Assembly: GCA_002839335.1 (NCBI GenBank) | Contig: PGXU01000008.1 | Coordinates: forward strand, 1-64,000 | DNA from: Spirochaetae bacterium HGW-Spirochaetae-4 | GTDB lineage: Bacteria > Spirochaetota > Spirochaetia > Sphaerochaetales > Sphaerochaetaceae | DNA: 64,000 bases | Reading direction: 5' to 3' | Shown here: positions 9,212-17,285 of the stretch, piece after piece | Position numbering within the stretch: the stretch's first letter is position 1 | Layout of the letters: every line of letters begins with the position of its first letter | The notes under the pieces: model-generated | What the model was told of the DNA's origin: nothing | The model's input: only the letters and a program-made list of their open reading frames with translations | The model's database searches: none | Made by a program: the position numbers and the translations under genes

Positions 9212-11014
9212 TCACAACGGCAGTGTCACGGTGAGGCAGGTTCGGTACATACGGTCATCCTCAATTGCTATGGTTCCTTCGTGAGCCTCTACGATATGCT
9301 TCGAGATCGCCAAGCCGAGGCCTGTGTTGAACTTGTTCACTTTCGTGCTGTAGAAGGGTTCAAAGATCTTGTCCCTGATCTCCTCGGGAATGCCGTTGCC
9401 GTTGTCCTTGATGCGAACCTTTGCCTTGCCGAAGTTCTTGACCACCTCTATCTGGATCTTTCCGTAGTCGAGGATCGCGTCAATGCTGTTCATGATCAGG
9501 TTGATGAACAGCTGCTTGAGCTTGTCCTCGATGCCCCTGCTGATCATGACCCCTGGGACTATTCGCCTTACCACTACGATATGCTTGGCATTGAGCCGAT
9601 GGTTCAGCAAAAGCAACACATCCTCGAGCAATGATGACAGGTCGACCTGTTGGAAGTACTCGGTCTTGATCTTCGAGAAGTTCAACAGGGAGGAAATGGT
9701 CCGCACAATCCTATCCAGTTCCAAGTGGATGGTCTGGAGTTTCTCCGCGATGTAGGGGTTCTCATTCTTCATCGCTACAAGCTCCAGGTAGTTTTTTATA
9801 GCAAACAGAGGATTGTTGATCTCGTGGGCAACCCCGACAGCCATCTCCGCAATCGAGGCGAACTTCTCGGTCTTTTGCAGGTATTCCTTGATGCTGTCAT
9901 CGAGAGCGTTGTCCTGCACGATCAGGAGCGTCCCGATCGGCTCGCTGTTGTCATCGCGAATGGAACTGACTTGAACGTCGAGCTTCCGGTTCTGGATAGC
10001 CTCAAGACCGATCCAGTTGTGGCTGGCATGACAGTAAATCTCATTGAGGATCTCATCATGATGCTTCGGGAACGTCGTTGCGAGGAACGCGGGCAAACCC
10101 TCGTTGATCGACTTGGTGGAAAGATCCAGACCGAGTAGGCTCTTGGCTCTCGTGTTCATGGTCTGGATATTCAATTCATTGTCGAGGATGAATACACCTA
10201 AGGGGATTTCGTGGATGAGACGCCGCACATGGTCGTTGAAGAGCATGAGCTTGTCAGCTTGGACCAACTGTTGCTGGTCGATGGAGAATGAGTAGGTCAG
10301 CTCGTAGAGTCTGACACTGTCGAGATTGGAGACCATGTCGGTCTCCAGGCGACGACCCTTGTTGAGGATCGTCACCCGGTCAGCGAATTTGATCACCTCT
10401 TGGATATCGTGCGAGATATAGATGATGCCACAACCCTGTGCTTTCAGTGTATCGATGACTCGGTAGACGTTCTGCATCTCCGTGGGAGTGAGCTTGTTGG
10501 AAAACTCATCGAGAATAAGGATTTGCGGTTCGATGATGAGAGCACGAAGGAACTCGATCAAGAACTGCTGGTCAGCGGGCAAGTTCCTGATTTTCGTATG
10601 GTAATCGATGAAGATACCATAGCGATCCATGAGCTCTTGAAGCGTTGCCTCCATCTTCCTGTAGGTGATCATTCCTCCACGCGTGGGCAATTGGTGGGCG
10701 AATATGAAGTCCAAGGGCTCGAGGTCTGGGATGACCGCGGTATTCTGATACACCGTTCCGATGCGTTGCCGCATCGCAGATCGTGGAGTGAAATAGGAAA
10801 CCTGCTTGCCGTTGAGGCAGATTGTTCCCGAGCGTGCGCGTTCCGCACCGCTGAGGATTTTCACGAGTGTCGATTTTCCTGCCCTGTGCTCACCGGTCAG
10901 TGCGTGGATCTCACCTTGGAACAGATTGAAATCTACCCCCTTCAGGGCTTGTAGCTCTCCATAGTTCATGTGGATGTCATGCATCTCCAGAAGCGACCTC
11001 GCCGATTGGATCAT
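9212..11014 (-). CDS. ABC ATPase domain-PAS-histidine kinase fusion, locus 1
   Basis: This 600-residue hybrid starts with an ABC ATPase domain of the sugar-importer (RbsA-like) kind at about 1-240: Walker A GEHRAGKST (41-49), Q-loop Gln90, Walker B ILILDE (165-170), H-loop His202. The LSGGQ signature is replaced by LPADQQ (145-150), and the Pro after Walker B is Phe171. A PAS-like region (about 260-375) contains GVFILDNELNIQTMNTRAKS. A full HisKA/HATPase kinase follows: phospho-acceptor His397 (VAHEINNP), N-box INLIMNSIDAI, DNGNGIPE, FEPFYSTK and GLGLAISKHIV. There is no membrane segment, so it is cytoplasmic. It overlaps its response regulator by 4 bp and diverges from an ABC importer. I infer a transporter-derived sensor. 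A second copy is at 40184. Confidence 0.92.
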   Translation of the reverse strand: MIQSARSLLEMHDIHMNYGELQALKGVDFNLFQGEIHALTGEHRAGKSTLVKILSGAERARSGTICLNGKQVSYFTPRSAMRQRIGTVYQNTAVIPDLEPLDFIFAHQLPTRGGMITYRKMEATLQELMDRYGIFIDYHTKIRNLPADQQFLIEFLRALIIEPQILILDEFSNKLTPTEMQNVYRVIDTLKAQGCGIIYISHDIQEVIKFADRVTILNKGRRLETDMVSNLDSVRLYELTYSFSIDQQQLVQADKLMLFNDHVRRLIHEIPLGVFILDNELNIQTMNTRAKSLLGLDLSTKSINEGLPAFLATTFPKHHDEILNEIYCHASHNWIGLEAIQNRKLDVQVSSIRDDNSEPIGTLLIVQDNALDDSIKEYLQKTEKFASIAEMAVGVAHEINNPLFAIKNYLELVAMKNENPYIAEKLQTIHLELDRIVRTISSLLNFSKIKTEYFQQVDLSSLLEDVLLLLNHRLNAKHIVVVRRIVPGVMISRGIEDKLKQLFINLIMNSIDAILDYGKIQIEVVKNFGKAKVRIKDNGNGIPEEIRDKIFEPFYSTKVNKFNTGLGLAISKHIVEAHEGTIAIEDDRMYRTCLTVTLPL

Positions 11015-12360
11015 TTCTCTATCCCGTACTTGCGCAACTTCGTATTGAGCGTCTTGCGATCGATTCCCAGCATTTTCGCGGCATTCGTCTTCACTCCGTG
11101 GGAGAGCTCCATAGCTTCCACCAGGATATTCTTGGTCATCTCATCGTACTTGCTCACCAATCCGTCATTCACCGGGTTCTCCCGGCTGTAGTACTGCTCG
11201 GGAAGGTCTCCGAATGTGACAGTCTCCGAGTTGCAGAATATGCAGAGACGCTCCATCAGGTTCTTCAACTCGCGGACATTCCCTGGCCATGTATGGTTGT
11301 AGAGCATTGCCTGGACCTCGTCCGACAGTCGTTTGACACGCTTGCCATAGTTTGCGTTGTAGTATCCGAGGAAGTGGTGGGCTAAGGGAATGATGTCCTC
11401 GCGCCGTTCACGCAGAGGCGGAATTCGCAAGGTTATGACACTCAAGCGGTAGAAAAGGTCGGCCCTGAACAGTTTCTGGTCTATCGCGCTAAGCAGGTCT
11501 GTATTCGTTGCCGCGATGATCCTGGCGTTCGATTCGATCTCCTGGGTCCCCCCGATGCGACTGAACGTGTGTTCCTGCAACACCCGCAGGAGCTTGGCTT
11601 GCGACTCCATCGACATGTCTCCGATCTCATCGAGGAATACTGTGCCGTCACCCGCTGTCTCGAAGATCCCCTTATGCATCTCCTTCGCATCGGTGAACGA
11701 GCCCTTCTCGTGGCCGAACATATAGCTTTCGAGCAAGGTATCGGGTATCGCTGCGCAGTTTACGGTCACCAGCGGTTTCTTGTCCTGCGTGCTGATCATA
11801 TGGAGCATCCGGGCGACAACCTCCTTCCCGGTTCCGCTCTCTCCGGTGATGAGTACGGTTGCCGGGGTAGGGGCTACCTTCTCGATCTTCTCACGAAGAT
11901 TTCGCATGCACGGAGTAGGTGACTCATAGACCACATGGTCCGCGAGCCTCTTTATCTTAAAAGTAGCATCCCGCAATTGGTTGATCTCATCCACGAGCTT
12001 GCTTATGTCGATCGGTTTCTGATAGAGGTTCACCGCTCCATATCGCATCGCCTTCACTGCGTCCTCGACGGAGGCGTATCCGCTTATGATGATCACTGCG
12101 GTTTCGGGGGAGACTTGCTTGAGCTTTCTAAGCAATTCAACACCACTGAGCTGTGGCATCCGGATGTCCAGTAGAACAAGATTGATCGATTCAGATGCAA
12201 GCCTCCCAGGGGCTTGGAGCGGGTCCATGCAGAAGCAGGTTTCGTAGTCAAACTCTTGTAGTATCTCACATAAGGATAAGCAGACGGATTTTTCGTCATC
12301 TATGATCATCACCTTGTATTTCATATAGGCAGTATATGGTAAGGAATCACTCTTGGTCAA
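11011..12360 (-). CDS. NtrC-type sigma54-dependent response regulator, locus 1
   Basis: This 449-residue regulator has a receiver domain (phospho-acceptor Asp65 in LVLLDIRMP), a sigma54-activator AAA+ domain (Walker A GESGTGKE at 173-180, Walker B VFLDEIGD near 241-248) and a Fis-type helix-turn-helix at the end (TNAAKMLGIDRKTLNTKLRK). The sigma54 contact loop reads GSFTDA (220-225) where GAFTGA is the rule; the fifth Gly is Asp. The TTG start is supported by AAGGAG just upstream; the ATG at 12324 has no site. It is translationally coupled to the ABC-kinase fusion, its predicted partner. Its target is probably the sigma54 promoter at 12483, and the palindromes in its own leader suggest autoregulation. 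Confidence 0.93.
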   Translation of the reverse strand: MTKSDSLPYTAYMKYKVMIIDDEKSVCLSLCEILQEFDYETCFCMDPLQAPGRLASESINLVLLDIRMPQLSGVELLRKLKQVSPETAVIIISGYASVEDAVKAMRYGAVNLYQKPIDISKLVDEINQLRDATFKIKRLADHVVYESPTPCMRNLREKIEKVAPTPATVLITGESGTGKEVVARMLHMISTQDKKPLVTVNCAAIPDTLLESYMFGHEKGSFTDAKEMHKGIFETAGDGTVFLDEIGDMSMESQAKLLRVLQEHTFSRIGGTQEIESNARIIAATNTDLLSAIDQKLFRADLFYRLSVITLRIPPLRERREDIIPLAHHFLGYYNANYGKRVKRLSDEVQAMLYNHTWPGNVRELKNLMERLCIFCNSETVTFGDLPEQYYSRENPVNDGLVSKYDEMTKNILVEAMELSHGVKTNAAKMLGIDRKTLNTKLRKYGIEK

Positions 12361-12370
12361 ATTATTCTCC

Positions 12371-12419
12371 TTGGGGATATTTTCCCCACCATGGGCACGT
12401 CTTGGGGAATTTTTTCCCG
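12371..12419. promoter_or_regulatory. Tandem 17-bp palindromes, likely enhancer sites for the NtrC-type regulator
   Basis: Site 1 is TGGGGATATTTTCCCCA (12372-12388), an exact palindrome of 6-bp arms. Site 2 starts with TGGGGA at 12403 and is imperfect (TGGGGAATTTTTTCCCG, 12403-12419). Their centres are 31 bp apart, about three helical turns. They lie about 130 and 99 bp upstream of the expected start from the sigma54 promoter at 12483, which is the normal enhancer distance. The 17-bp TG-N13-CA form matches that of classical NtrC sites. Site 1 also abuts the regulator's own ribosome site. Confidence 0.65.
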
Positions 12420-12482
12420 TCTACGGCATGTGATAATGTGCGATACTGTCGTTGTAACCATCCGGATTGACGGTTTTCTGTG

Positions 12483-12499
12483 TTGGCACGATACGTGCA
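12483..12499 (+). promoter_or_regulatory. Sigma54 (-24/-12) promoter of importer operon 1
   Basis: TTGGCACGATACGTGCA has GG at 12485-12486 and GC at 12497-12498 with exactly 10 bp between them, and a perfect TGGCACG -24 element. The -12 element is GTGCA against the TTGCA consensus. Transcription should start near 12510, 20 bp before the binding-protein ATG. Confidence 0.8.
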
Positions 12500-12529
12500 C
12501 TACACTTGGTATCAAGGAAGGAGGCCCGT

Positions 12530-13522
12530 ATGAAAAAACTGGCAATGATCGTAGTATTAGTGTGTCTTGTCGCGTCCATGACACTCTTCGCCGCCGGACA
12601 GCAGGAAGCTGCAAAGGAAGCCGAGGGATTCAAAGTCGCGTACATGACTCCCGCTCTTCACATCCCATTCTGGAAGGATATCGCTGATGGAATCAGGGAC
12701 GAAGCGGCCAAGGTGCCAAACGTGACCATCATCAATTCCGACTCCAAACTCAGCGCCGCCACCCAGTTCCAGAACGCTCAAGACCTGATCGTTTCGGGTA
12801 TCGATGCCATTATCATTTCCCCCACCGACTCTGCATCTTGCCCAGCGGTGCTCGAGCTTGCGGCTGAGAACAAGGTGCCCGTTTTCATCTGTGATATCGG
12901 AACCGACAGCGGTCCTTACACTGCATTTGTCGCGACCGACAACACTACTGGTGCCAAGACAGCCGGCGATTATTTCTTGAAGGTTGCGAAGGAACGTGGA
13001 GTCACCGGGGGTGAAGTCGCCATGATCACCATCAGCCAAGCCCGCCAGAACGGCAAGGACCGCACAGCAGGATTCAAGAGTGCCCTTGCGGGAAGTGGAT
13101 TCACCGTGACCACGATGCTCGAGTGCAAAGACTACACTCGTAGTGAGTCTATGAACCTCGCCCAGGATATCCTGACCGCGAAGCCAAAGCTTGTCGGACT
13201 GTTCACACAGCACGATGAAGCCAACCTCGGTGTTCTTCCCGCGAAGGAGACTGCGGGTATCATGGACAAGCTGATCCACGTTGGATTCGATGGCAGTCCC
13301 GAGACCGTGGAAGCCATCAAAAAGGGAGAGATCTCTGCCGCTGCCATGCAACAGCCTGTCACCATGGGCCGCGAGGCTTTCAAGGCCGCATACGCCTACC
13401 TGACCGGAAAGCCTTTTGATAAGCTCATTGTCGTCGATACCATACTGGTGACCGCGGAGAATGTCGAGGAAGTGGAACCCATCCTCGCTGACAACGTGTA
13501 CCCGAACGAACTGAAAATGTAA
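12530..13522 (+). CDS. RbsB-like sugar ABC transporter binding protein, locus 1
   Basis: This is a periplasmic type-I binding protein (Peripla_BP_4) of 330 residues. The signal peptide MKKLAMIVVLVCLVASMTLF ends AAGQQE, the spirochaete style; there is no lipobox Cys. Core motifs are HIPFWKDIADGIRDEA, the SGIDAIIISPTDSASCPAVLELA hinge region and GFDGSPETVEAIKKGEISAAAMQQP. GGAAGGAGG (12516-12524) precedes the ATG. It is the first gene of a four-gene operon behind the sigma54 promoter and is followed by a strong hairpin that should raise its level over the downstream genes. The ligand is unknown; it need not be a sugar, given the cyclase-family hydrolase gene next to it. Confidence 0.93.
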   Translation: MKKLAMIVVLVCLVASMTLFAAGQQEAAKEAEGFKVAYMTPALHIPFWKDIADGIRDEAAKVPNVTIINSDSKLSAATQFQNAQDLIVSGIDAIIISPTDSASCPAVLELAAENKVPVFICDIGTDSGPYTAFVATDNTTGAKTAGDYFLKVAKERGVTGGEVAMITISQARQNGKDRTAGFKSALAGSGFTVTTMLECKDYTRSESMNLAQDILTAKPKLVGLFTQHDEANLGVLPAKETAGIMDKLIHVGFDGSPETVEAIKKGEISAAAMQQPVTMGREAFKAAYAYLTGKPFDKLIVVDTILVTAENVEEVEPILADNVYPNELKM

Positions 13523-13538
13523 TTTGATTCCTAGGACT

Positions 13539-13561
13539 GTGGGGATGGCATCCATCCCCAC
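13539..13561 (+). other. Intercistronic hairpin after the binding-protein gene
   Basis: The perfect 10-bp arms GTGGGGATGG (13539-13548) and CCATCCCCAC (13552-13561) enclose a 3-base loop. No T-run follows, so it is more likely an RNA-stability or partial-termination element than a full terminator. Confidence 0.75.
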
Positions 13562-13598
13562 GGCTCATGGGTACGTCGCATCGAATGAGGAGGCATGC

Positions 13599-14384
13599 GT
13601 GAACGATAAGATATTGAACAACGTTGGGAACCACATGCATTGGCCGTTCGACAAGCTAGTGGACCTTAGTGTACCTATTTCACGGGATTTACCCGTCTCC
13701 TGGCCCGGCCACCATGGTTTTGAGCATACGAAGTGGAGATCTTTCAATGCCGGTGATTTTTACCAGACCAGCTACTTCACGATGGACGAGCACTGTGGGA
13801 CCCACTGTGACGCTCCCGCGCACTTTATGCGTCCTGAAGAATTCGAGGGGTCTTGCTATTACGGAGACCTGTTGCCGCTTGATATGATGCATGGGCCCTT
13901 GAAGATTATCGATGTGCGCCCATTGCGTGCAACATCCCACGATGGAATCAGCCCCGAGATAGCACCGGAGGTGATTCAATCATGGGAGCACTCCCACCAA
14001 AGTGTTGAGAGCGGGGATATCGTTGTATTCTTTACCGGGTGGGACCGGTTTCTCTCCGATTCGGGTACGAGGCACCTGTATGTTGACGGACCTGTGATTG
14101 AGAAAAACGCCCCCGGATGGCCAGTGCCCTCGATAGCTACCATCGATTATCTGCATGACAAGGGAGTCCATTGCTTTGGGATCGATACCCCGAGCATGGG
14201 CGCTTCACAAGGCGGCATGGCCTTGCATCGTCACGCATTGTCAAAGAGCTTGATATTCGTGGAAGGATTGGCGAATCTGGACTTGGTGCCCAGCACCGGG
14301 TACCACTTCATGTTCCTGCCTGTAAAACTGGAACTGTCAACGGGATGTCCCGGACGTGCGATCGCAATAGGAGTACATTCCTGA
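13599..14384 (+). CDS. Cyclase family hydrolase (kynurenine formamidase-like)
   Basis: This 261-residue enzyme belongs to the Cyclase superfamily of metal-dependent hydrolases that open cyclic or N-formyl amides, including KynB and isatin hydrolase. The metal-site motif is complete: HCGTHCDAPAHF, with VDLSVPISRDLPVSWPGH near the N-terminus and the GDIVVFFTGWDR strand. Start GTG 13599 lies 5 bases behind GAGGAGG (13587-13593). It sits between the binding protein and the transporter ATPase, and its stop overlaps the ATPase ATG. That placement suggests it acts on the imported molecule, which would then be a cyclic amide, lactone or ester rather than a plain sugar. The substrate assignment is an inference. 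Confidence 0.88.
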   Translation: MNDKILNNVGNHMHWPFDKLVDLSVPISRDLPVSWPGHHGFEHTKWRSFNAGDFYQTSYFTMDEHCGTHCDAPAHFMRPEEFEGSCYYGDLLPLDMMHGPLKIIDVRPLRATSHDGISPEIAPEVIQSWEHSHQSVESGDIVVFFTGWDRFLSDSGTRHLYVDGPVIEKNAPGWPVPSIATIDYLHDKGVHCFGIDTPSMGASQGGMALHRHALSKSLIFVEGLANLDLVPSTGYHFMFLPVKLELSTGCPGRAIAIGVHS

Positions 14385-15928
14385 TGACACAGAATACTCT
14401 GCTGGAAGTTGAGCATATCTCGAAAAATTTTGGAGTTGTGCAAGCGCTGAAGGATGTGTCATTTCCCATTTATGAGGGCGAGATCCTCGCACTCGTAGGT
14501 GAGAATGGAGCAGGAAAGTCGACCCTGGCGAAGATCATCGCTGGAGTTCACACCCAGAGCGAGGGAAGAATTGTCTTCGATGGTGAAGCGCTTGCTTGCA
14601 AGACGACCCGGGAGGCACGGGCGAAGGGGATTGCCATCGTCTTGCAGGAGTTCGCACTCATACCCCACCTCTCGATAGCTGAGAACATATTCTTGACAAG
14701 CAAGGAGATGTATCAGCAAGGAGTTTGGCAGAACCACCAGAAGATGGTTGAGGAAACCGAGGCTTTGTTCAAACGTACGATGATCGATTTCGACCTTGAT
14801 CCGAACGAGAAGGTTCAGAATCTCTCCGTTGCCCAACAGCAGTATGTCGAAATTGTGAAAGCGCTCTCGACGAACGCACGCCTGATCATCCTCGATGAAC
14901 CGACATCCGCGCTTTCGCAGAAAGAGGTCCAACACCTCTTTGCCCTTATGCAAAACCTCAACGCCAATGGAGTGACCCTCATCTTCGTCAGCCATAAGCT
15001 TGATGAGATTTTCACGATCTCCGATAGGATTGTCGTCTTCCGAGACGGTGTGTTCGTGAAGGAGATGGAAACATCCGCGAGCAATGAACAGGAGCTTATC
15101 AAGGCGATGGTGGGTCGTGATGTGGGAGACCTTTACTCGATACGACACCGGGCTCCTCAGGATGAGCGACTCCTCGAGGTAGCTGCATTGCGCAATGGGT
15201 TCTCTCCTGAGACTCCCTATAACCTACATTTGGATAGGGGGGAGGTCCTGGGATTGTTCGGGCTCGTCGGATCAGGGAGAACGGAACTCATGCGTTCGAT
15301 ATTCGGTGCTGATCCGATTATGGACGGCAGTGTGGTGATCAAAGGAAAGCAGACGGCAGGCAAGCCGCTGAAGATGGCTATCCAATCGGGATTCGGGATG
15401 CTCCCTGAGGATCGCAAGAACCAGGGTCTTTTGCTTGAACAATCCATACACGATAATATTTTCTTGGCATATACTGCCAACCGCGCCCATTTCTTCAGGA
15501 ACTTGAAGGAGGAGAAGCGCCAAGCCGAGCAGAAGATCAAGGAACTGCGAATAAAGATGGGATCGGTCAACAATCCGGTGAATTCGCTCAGCGGTGGGAA
15601 CCAACAGAAGGTTGCCTTCGCCAAGTGGCTGCTCGTGCAACCTGATGTGCTGATCCTTGATGAACCTACCAGAGGGATCGACATCGGAGCAAAGTTTGAG
15701 GTCTACGCGCTGATTGACCAGTTGGCAAACCAAGGGACCTCCCTATTGCTGGTCTCCTCGGAATTGCCCGAGATCCTTGCGCTCTCTGACCGAATCCTGG
15801 TGATGAACCAGGGACAGGTAGTCAAGGAGCTCGACCATTCGGAGGCATCCGAGGAGTTGATCATGTACTATTGCACGATGGATCTGGATACTATCGGAAC
15901 TATTGGGGGAACACATGGGAACAATTGA
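14384..15928 (+). CDS. RbsA-like ABC transporter ATPase (two NBDs), locus 1
   Basis: This is the cytoplasmic energy subunit of the CUT2-type importer, with two fused ATPase domains in 514 residues. The first has GENGAGKST, LSVAQQQYVEI and LIILDEPTSAL. The second has the degenerate Walker A typical of the family (GLVGSGRTE), then LSGGNQQKVAFAKWL and LILDEPTRGIDIG. The start is set by the ATG that overlaps the cyclase stop, with AATAGGAG upstream; the long in-frame extension to 14171 is not used. It overlaps the permease gene. Compared with it, the kinase-fused ABC domain at 9212 is a single domain that has lost the signature motif. Confidence 0.95.
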   Translation: MTQNTLLEVEHISKNFGVVQALKDVSFPIYEGEILALVGENGAGKSTLAKIIAGVHTQSEGRIVFDGEALACKTTREARAKGIAIVLQEFALIPHLSIAENIFLTSKEMYQQGVWQNHQKMVEETEALFKRTMIDFDLDPNEKVQNLSVAQQQYVEIVKALSTNARLIILDEPTSALSQKEVQHLFALMQNLNANGVTLIFVSHKLDEIFTISDRIVVFRDGVFVKEMETSASNEQELIKAMVGRDVGDLYSIRHRAPQDERLLEVAALRNGFSPETPYNLHLDRGEVLGLFGLVGSGRTELMRSIFGADPIMDGSVVIKGKQTAGKPLKMAIQSGFGMLPEDRKNQGLLLEQSIHDNIFLAYTANRAHFFRNLKEEKRQAEQKIKELRIKMGSVNNPVNSLSGGNQQKVAFAKWLLVQPDVLILDEPTRGIDIGAKFEVYALIDQLANQGTSLLLVSSELPEILALSDRILVMNQGQVVKELDHSEASEELIMYYCTMDLDTIGTIGGTHGNN

Positions 15929-16895
15929 AATGGACAAGACCAAACACACGCGCATGGGCGGATTGCACAACTTCAGATCGGAGTATTCGGTGGAGATCAT
16001 GATGTTCCTCGTATTCCTTCTGCTCTGTGCATTGATCAGCGTGCTGACTCCCCGCTTTCTCAGTGCTGGGAATATTCGGAATCTCTTCTGGCAGGCGACG
16101 ACCGTGGGCATCATCGCGATCGGACAGACGTTGATTATCCTGACGGCTGGAATCGACCTTTCTGTCGGCGGTATCATGGCTATCTCAGCGATGCTCGGTG
16201 GCTTGGTAATGAGCAACACCAGCCTCGGAGCGGGTATCACCACCGTTTTGCTTACCGGTCTCGGGGTAGGGGTACTGAATGGCGTGTTGGTCTCCTATGC
16301 CCGTTTGGCCCCATTCATCGTGACACTCGGTACGCTCTCGATCACCCAGTCGTTGACCTATGTGATCACCGATGGTAGTTCTATCACCGGACTGCCGGCG
16401 GGATATCGTTTCTTCGGGTACCAGCGGGTTTTCGGTCTCCCGCTTTACACCATTGTGCTGATCGGGCTGTTTATCCTCGGTCACATCATGTTGAAGAAGA
16501 CAAAGCTAGGCCGGTTCCTCTACGCAATCGGCAGTAATGAAGAAGCCTCCCGGTTAGCCGGAGTGAATGTGAAATTCAACAAGATGATCGCCTACAGCAT
16601 CACCGGTTTACTCTGCGCCATCGCTGCTTTAATCCTTACGAGTCGTCTCGGTGCCATTGATCCCGATACCGGAAGCGGTATCGAACTCGATACAATCGCC
16701 GCCGTCGTCATCGGTGGTGCGAGCATGAGCGGTGGAAAGGGTAGCTTGGTGGGAACCTTGATTGGAGTCTTTTTCATCACGGTGTTACACAATGGTCTGA
16801 ATTTGATCGGTGTCTCTCCGTTCTGGCAAGGATCTGCTGTCGGTGCGGTCATTATCATCTCAGTGCTTCTGGACAGCATGCTACGCAGTAGGTAG
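15915..16895 (+). CDS. RbsC-like ABC transporter permease, locus 1
   Basis: This is the membrane subunit of the CUT2-type importer, 326 residues with about eight to ten hydrophobic helices. Family motifs include TPRFLSAGNIRNLFWQ, GQTLIILTAGIDLSVGG, PFIVTLGTLSITQ, GSNEEASRLAGVN and GGASMSGGKGSLVGTLIG. ATG 15915 lies 5 bases behind GGGGGA (15905-15910); a TTG at 15903 is the alternative. The gene overlaps the ATPase gene by 14 bp and ends the operon. A long copy of the dispersed repeat begins 10 bp after it. Confidence 0.94.
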   Translation: MGTIEMDKTKHTRMGGLHNFRSEYSVEIMMFLVFLLLCALISVLTPRFLSAGNIRNLFWQATTVGIIAIGQTLIILTAGIDLSVGGIMAISAMLGGLVMSNTSLGAGITTVLLTGLGVGVLNGVLVSYARLAPFIVTLGTLSITQSLTYVITDGSSITGLPAGYRFFGYQRVFGLPLYTIVLIGLFILGHIMLKKTKLGRFLYAIGSNEEASRLAGVNVKFNKMIAYSITGLLCAIAALILTSRLGAIDPDTGSGIELDTIAAVVIGGASMSGGKGSLVGTLIGVFFITVLHNGLNLIGVSPFWQGSAVGAVIIISVLLDSMLRSR

Positions 16896-16904
16896 GTTCT
16901 CGAT

Positions 16905-17208
16905 AATCGGTACCAGTAAGAAAATCCACATCCAGGGTAAAAAGTGGGCTTTAGGGCGTTTCTGACGGGGTTTTTGGAAATCGCTGTGCATCGATTTCGT
17001 TAGCACATGGTTTCATAACAGGTTGACGAGGGCTATTTCTTGGTTGTGTTGACGGCTCAGTTGCATGGCGGATACCCGTGGTGGGACAATAGGACCGGTA
17101 CGGGTACCGGTTCTCAGGAAGAACTTCTACAGAATCCACACCCTGTAAATCAGGTTTTTATTTGGTTCTTTCGAAAAGTGCTTGCTGAATCGGACTCAGA
17201 TCAACAAT
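16905..17208 (+). repeat. Dispersed repeat, full-length copy A
   Basis: This roughly 300-bp element starts with ATCGGTACCAGTAAGAAAAT and ends near GAATCGGACTCAG. Its core holds the 18-bp palindrome ACCGGTACGGGTACCGGT (17094-17111). It is closely matched by 20552-20758 and 33488-33793. The minus strand shows a short open frame with conserved residues in all copies (FFLRTGTRTG), but no start, domain or full length. It could be a decayed mobile element or a non-coding repeat. Confidence 0.85.
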
Positions 17209-17285
17209 CTTCGTACATGTAAAACGAACACCATGGATGACAGGTCTTGAGGGTTTTGACCATACTCATTCCCAGGAGGGATGGT

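Noticed and set aside
12557-13561. A 334-codon minus-strand frame opposite the RbsB-like gene of locus 1
   Set aside because: The plus strand holds a clear binding protein with signal peptide, ribosome site and promoter. The minus frame is a shadow.
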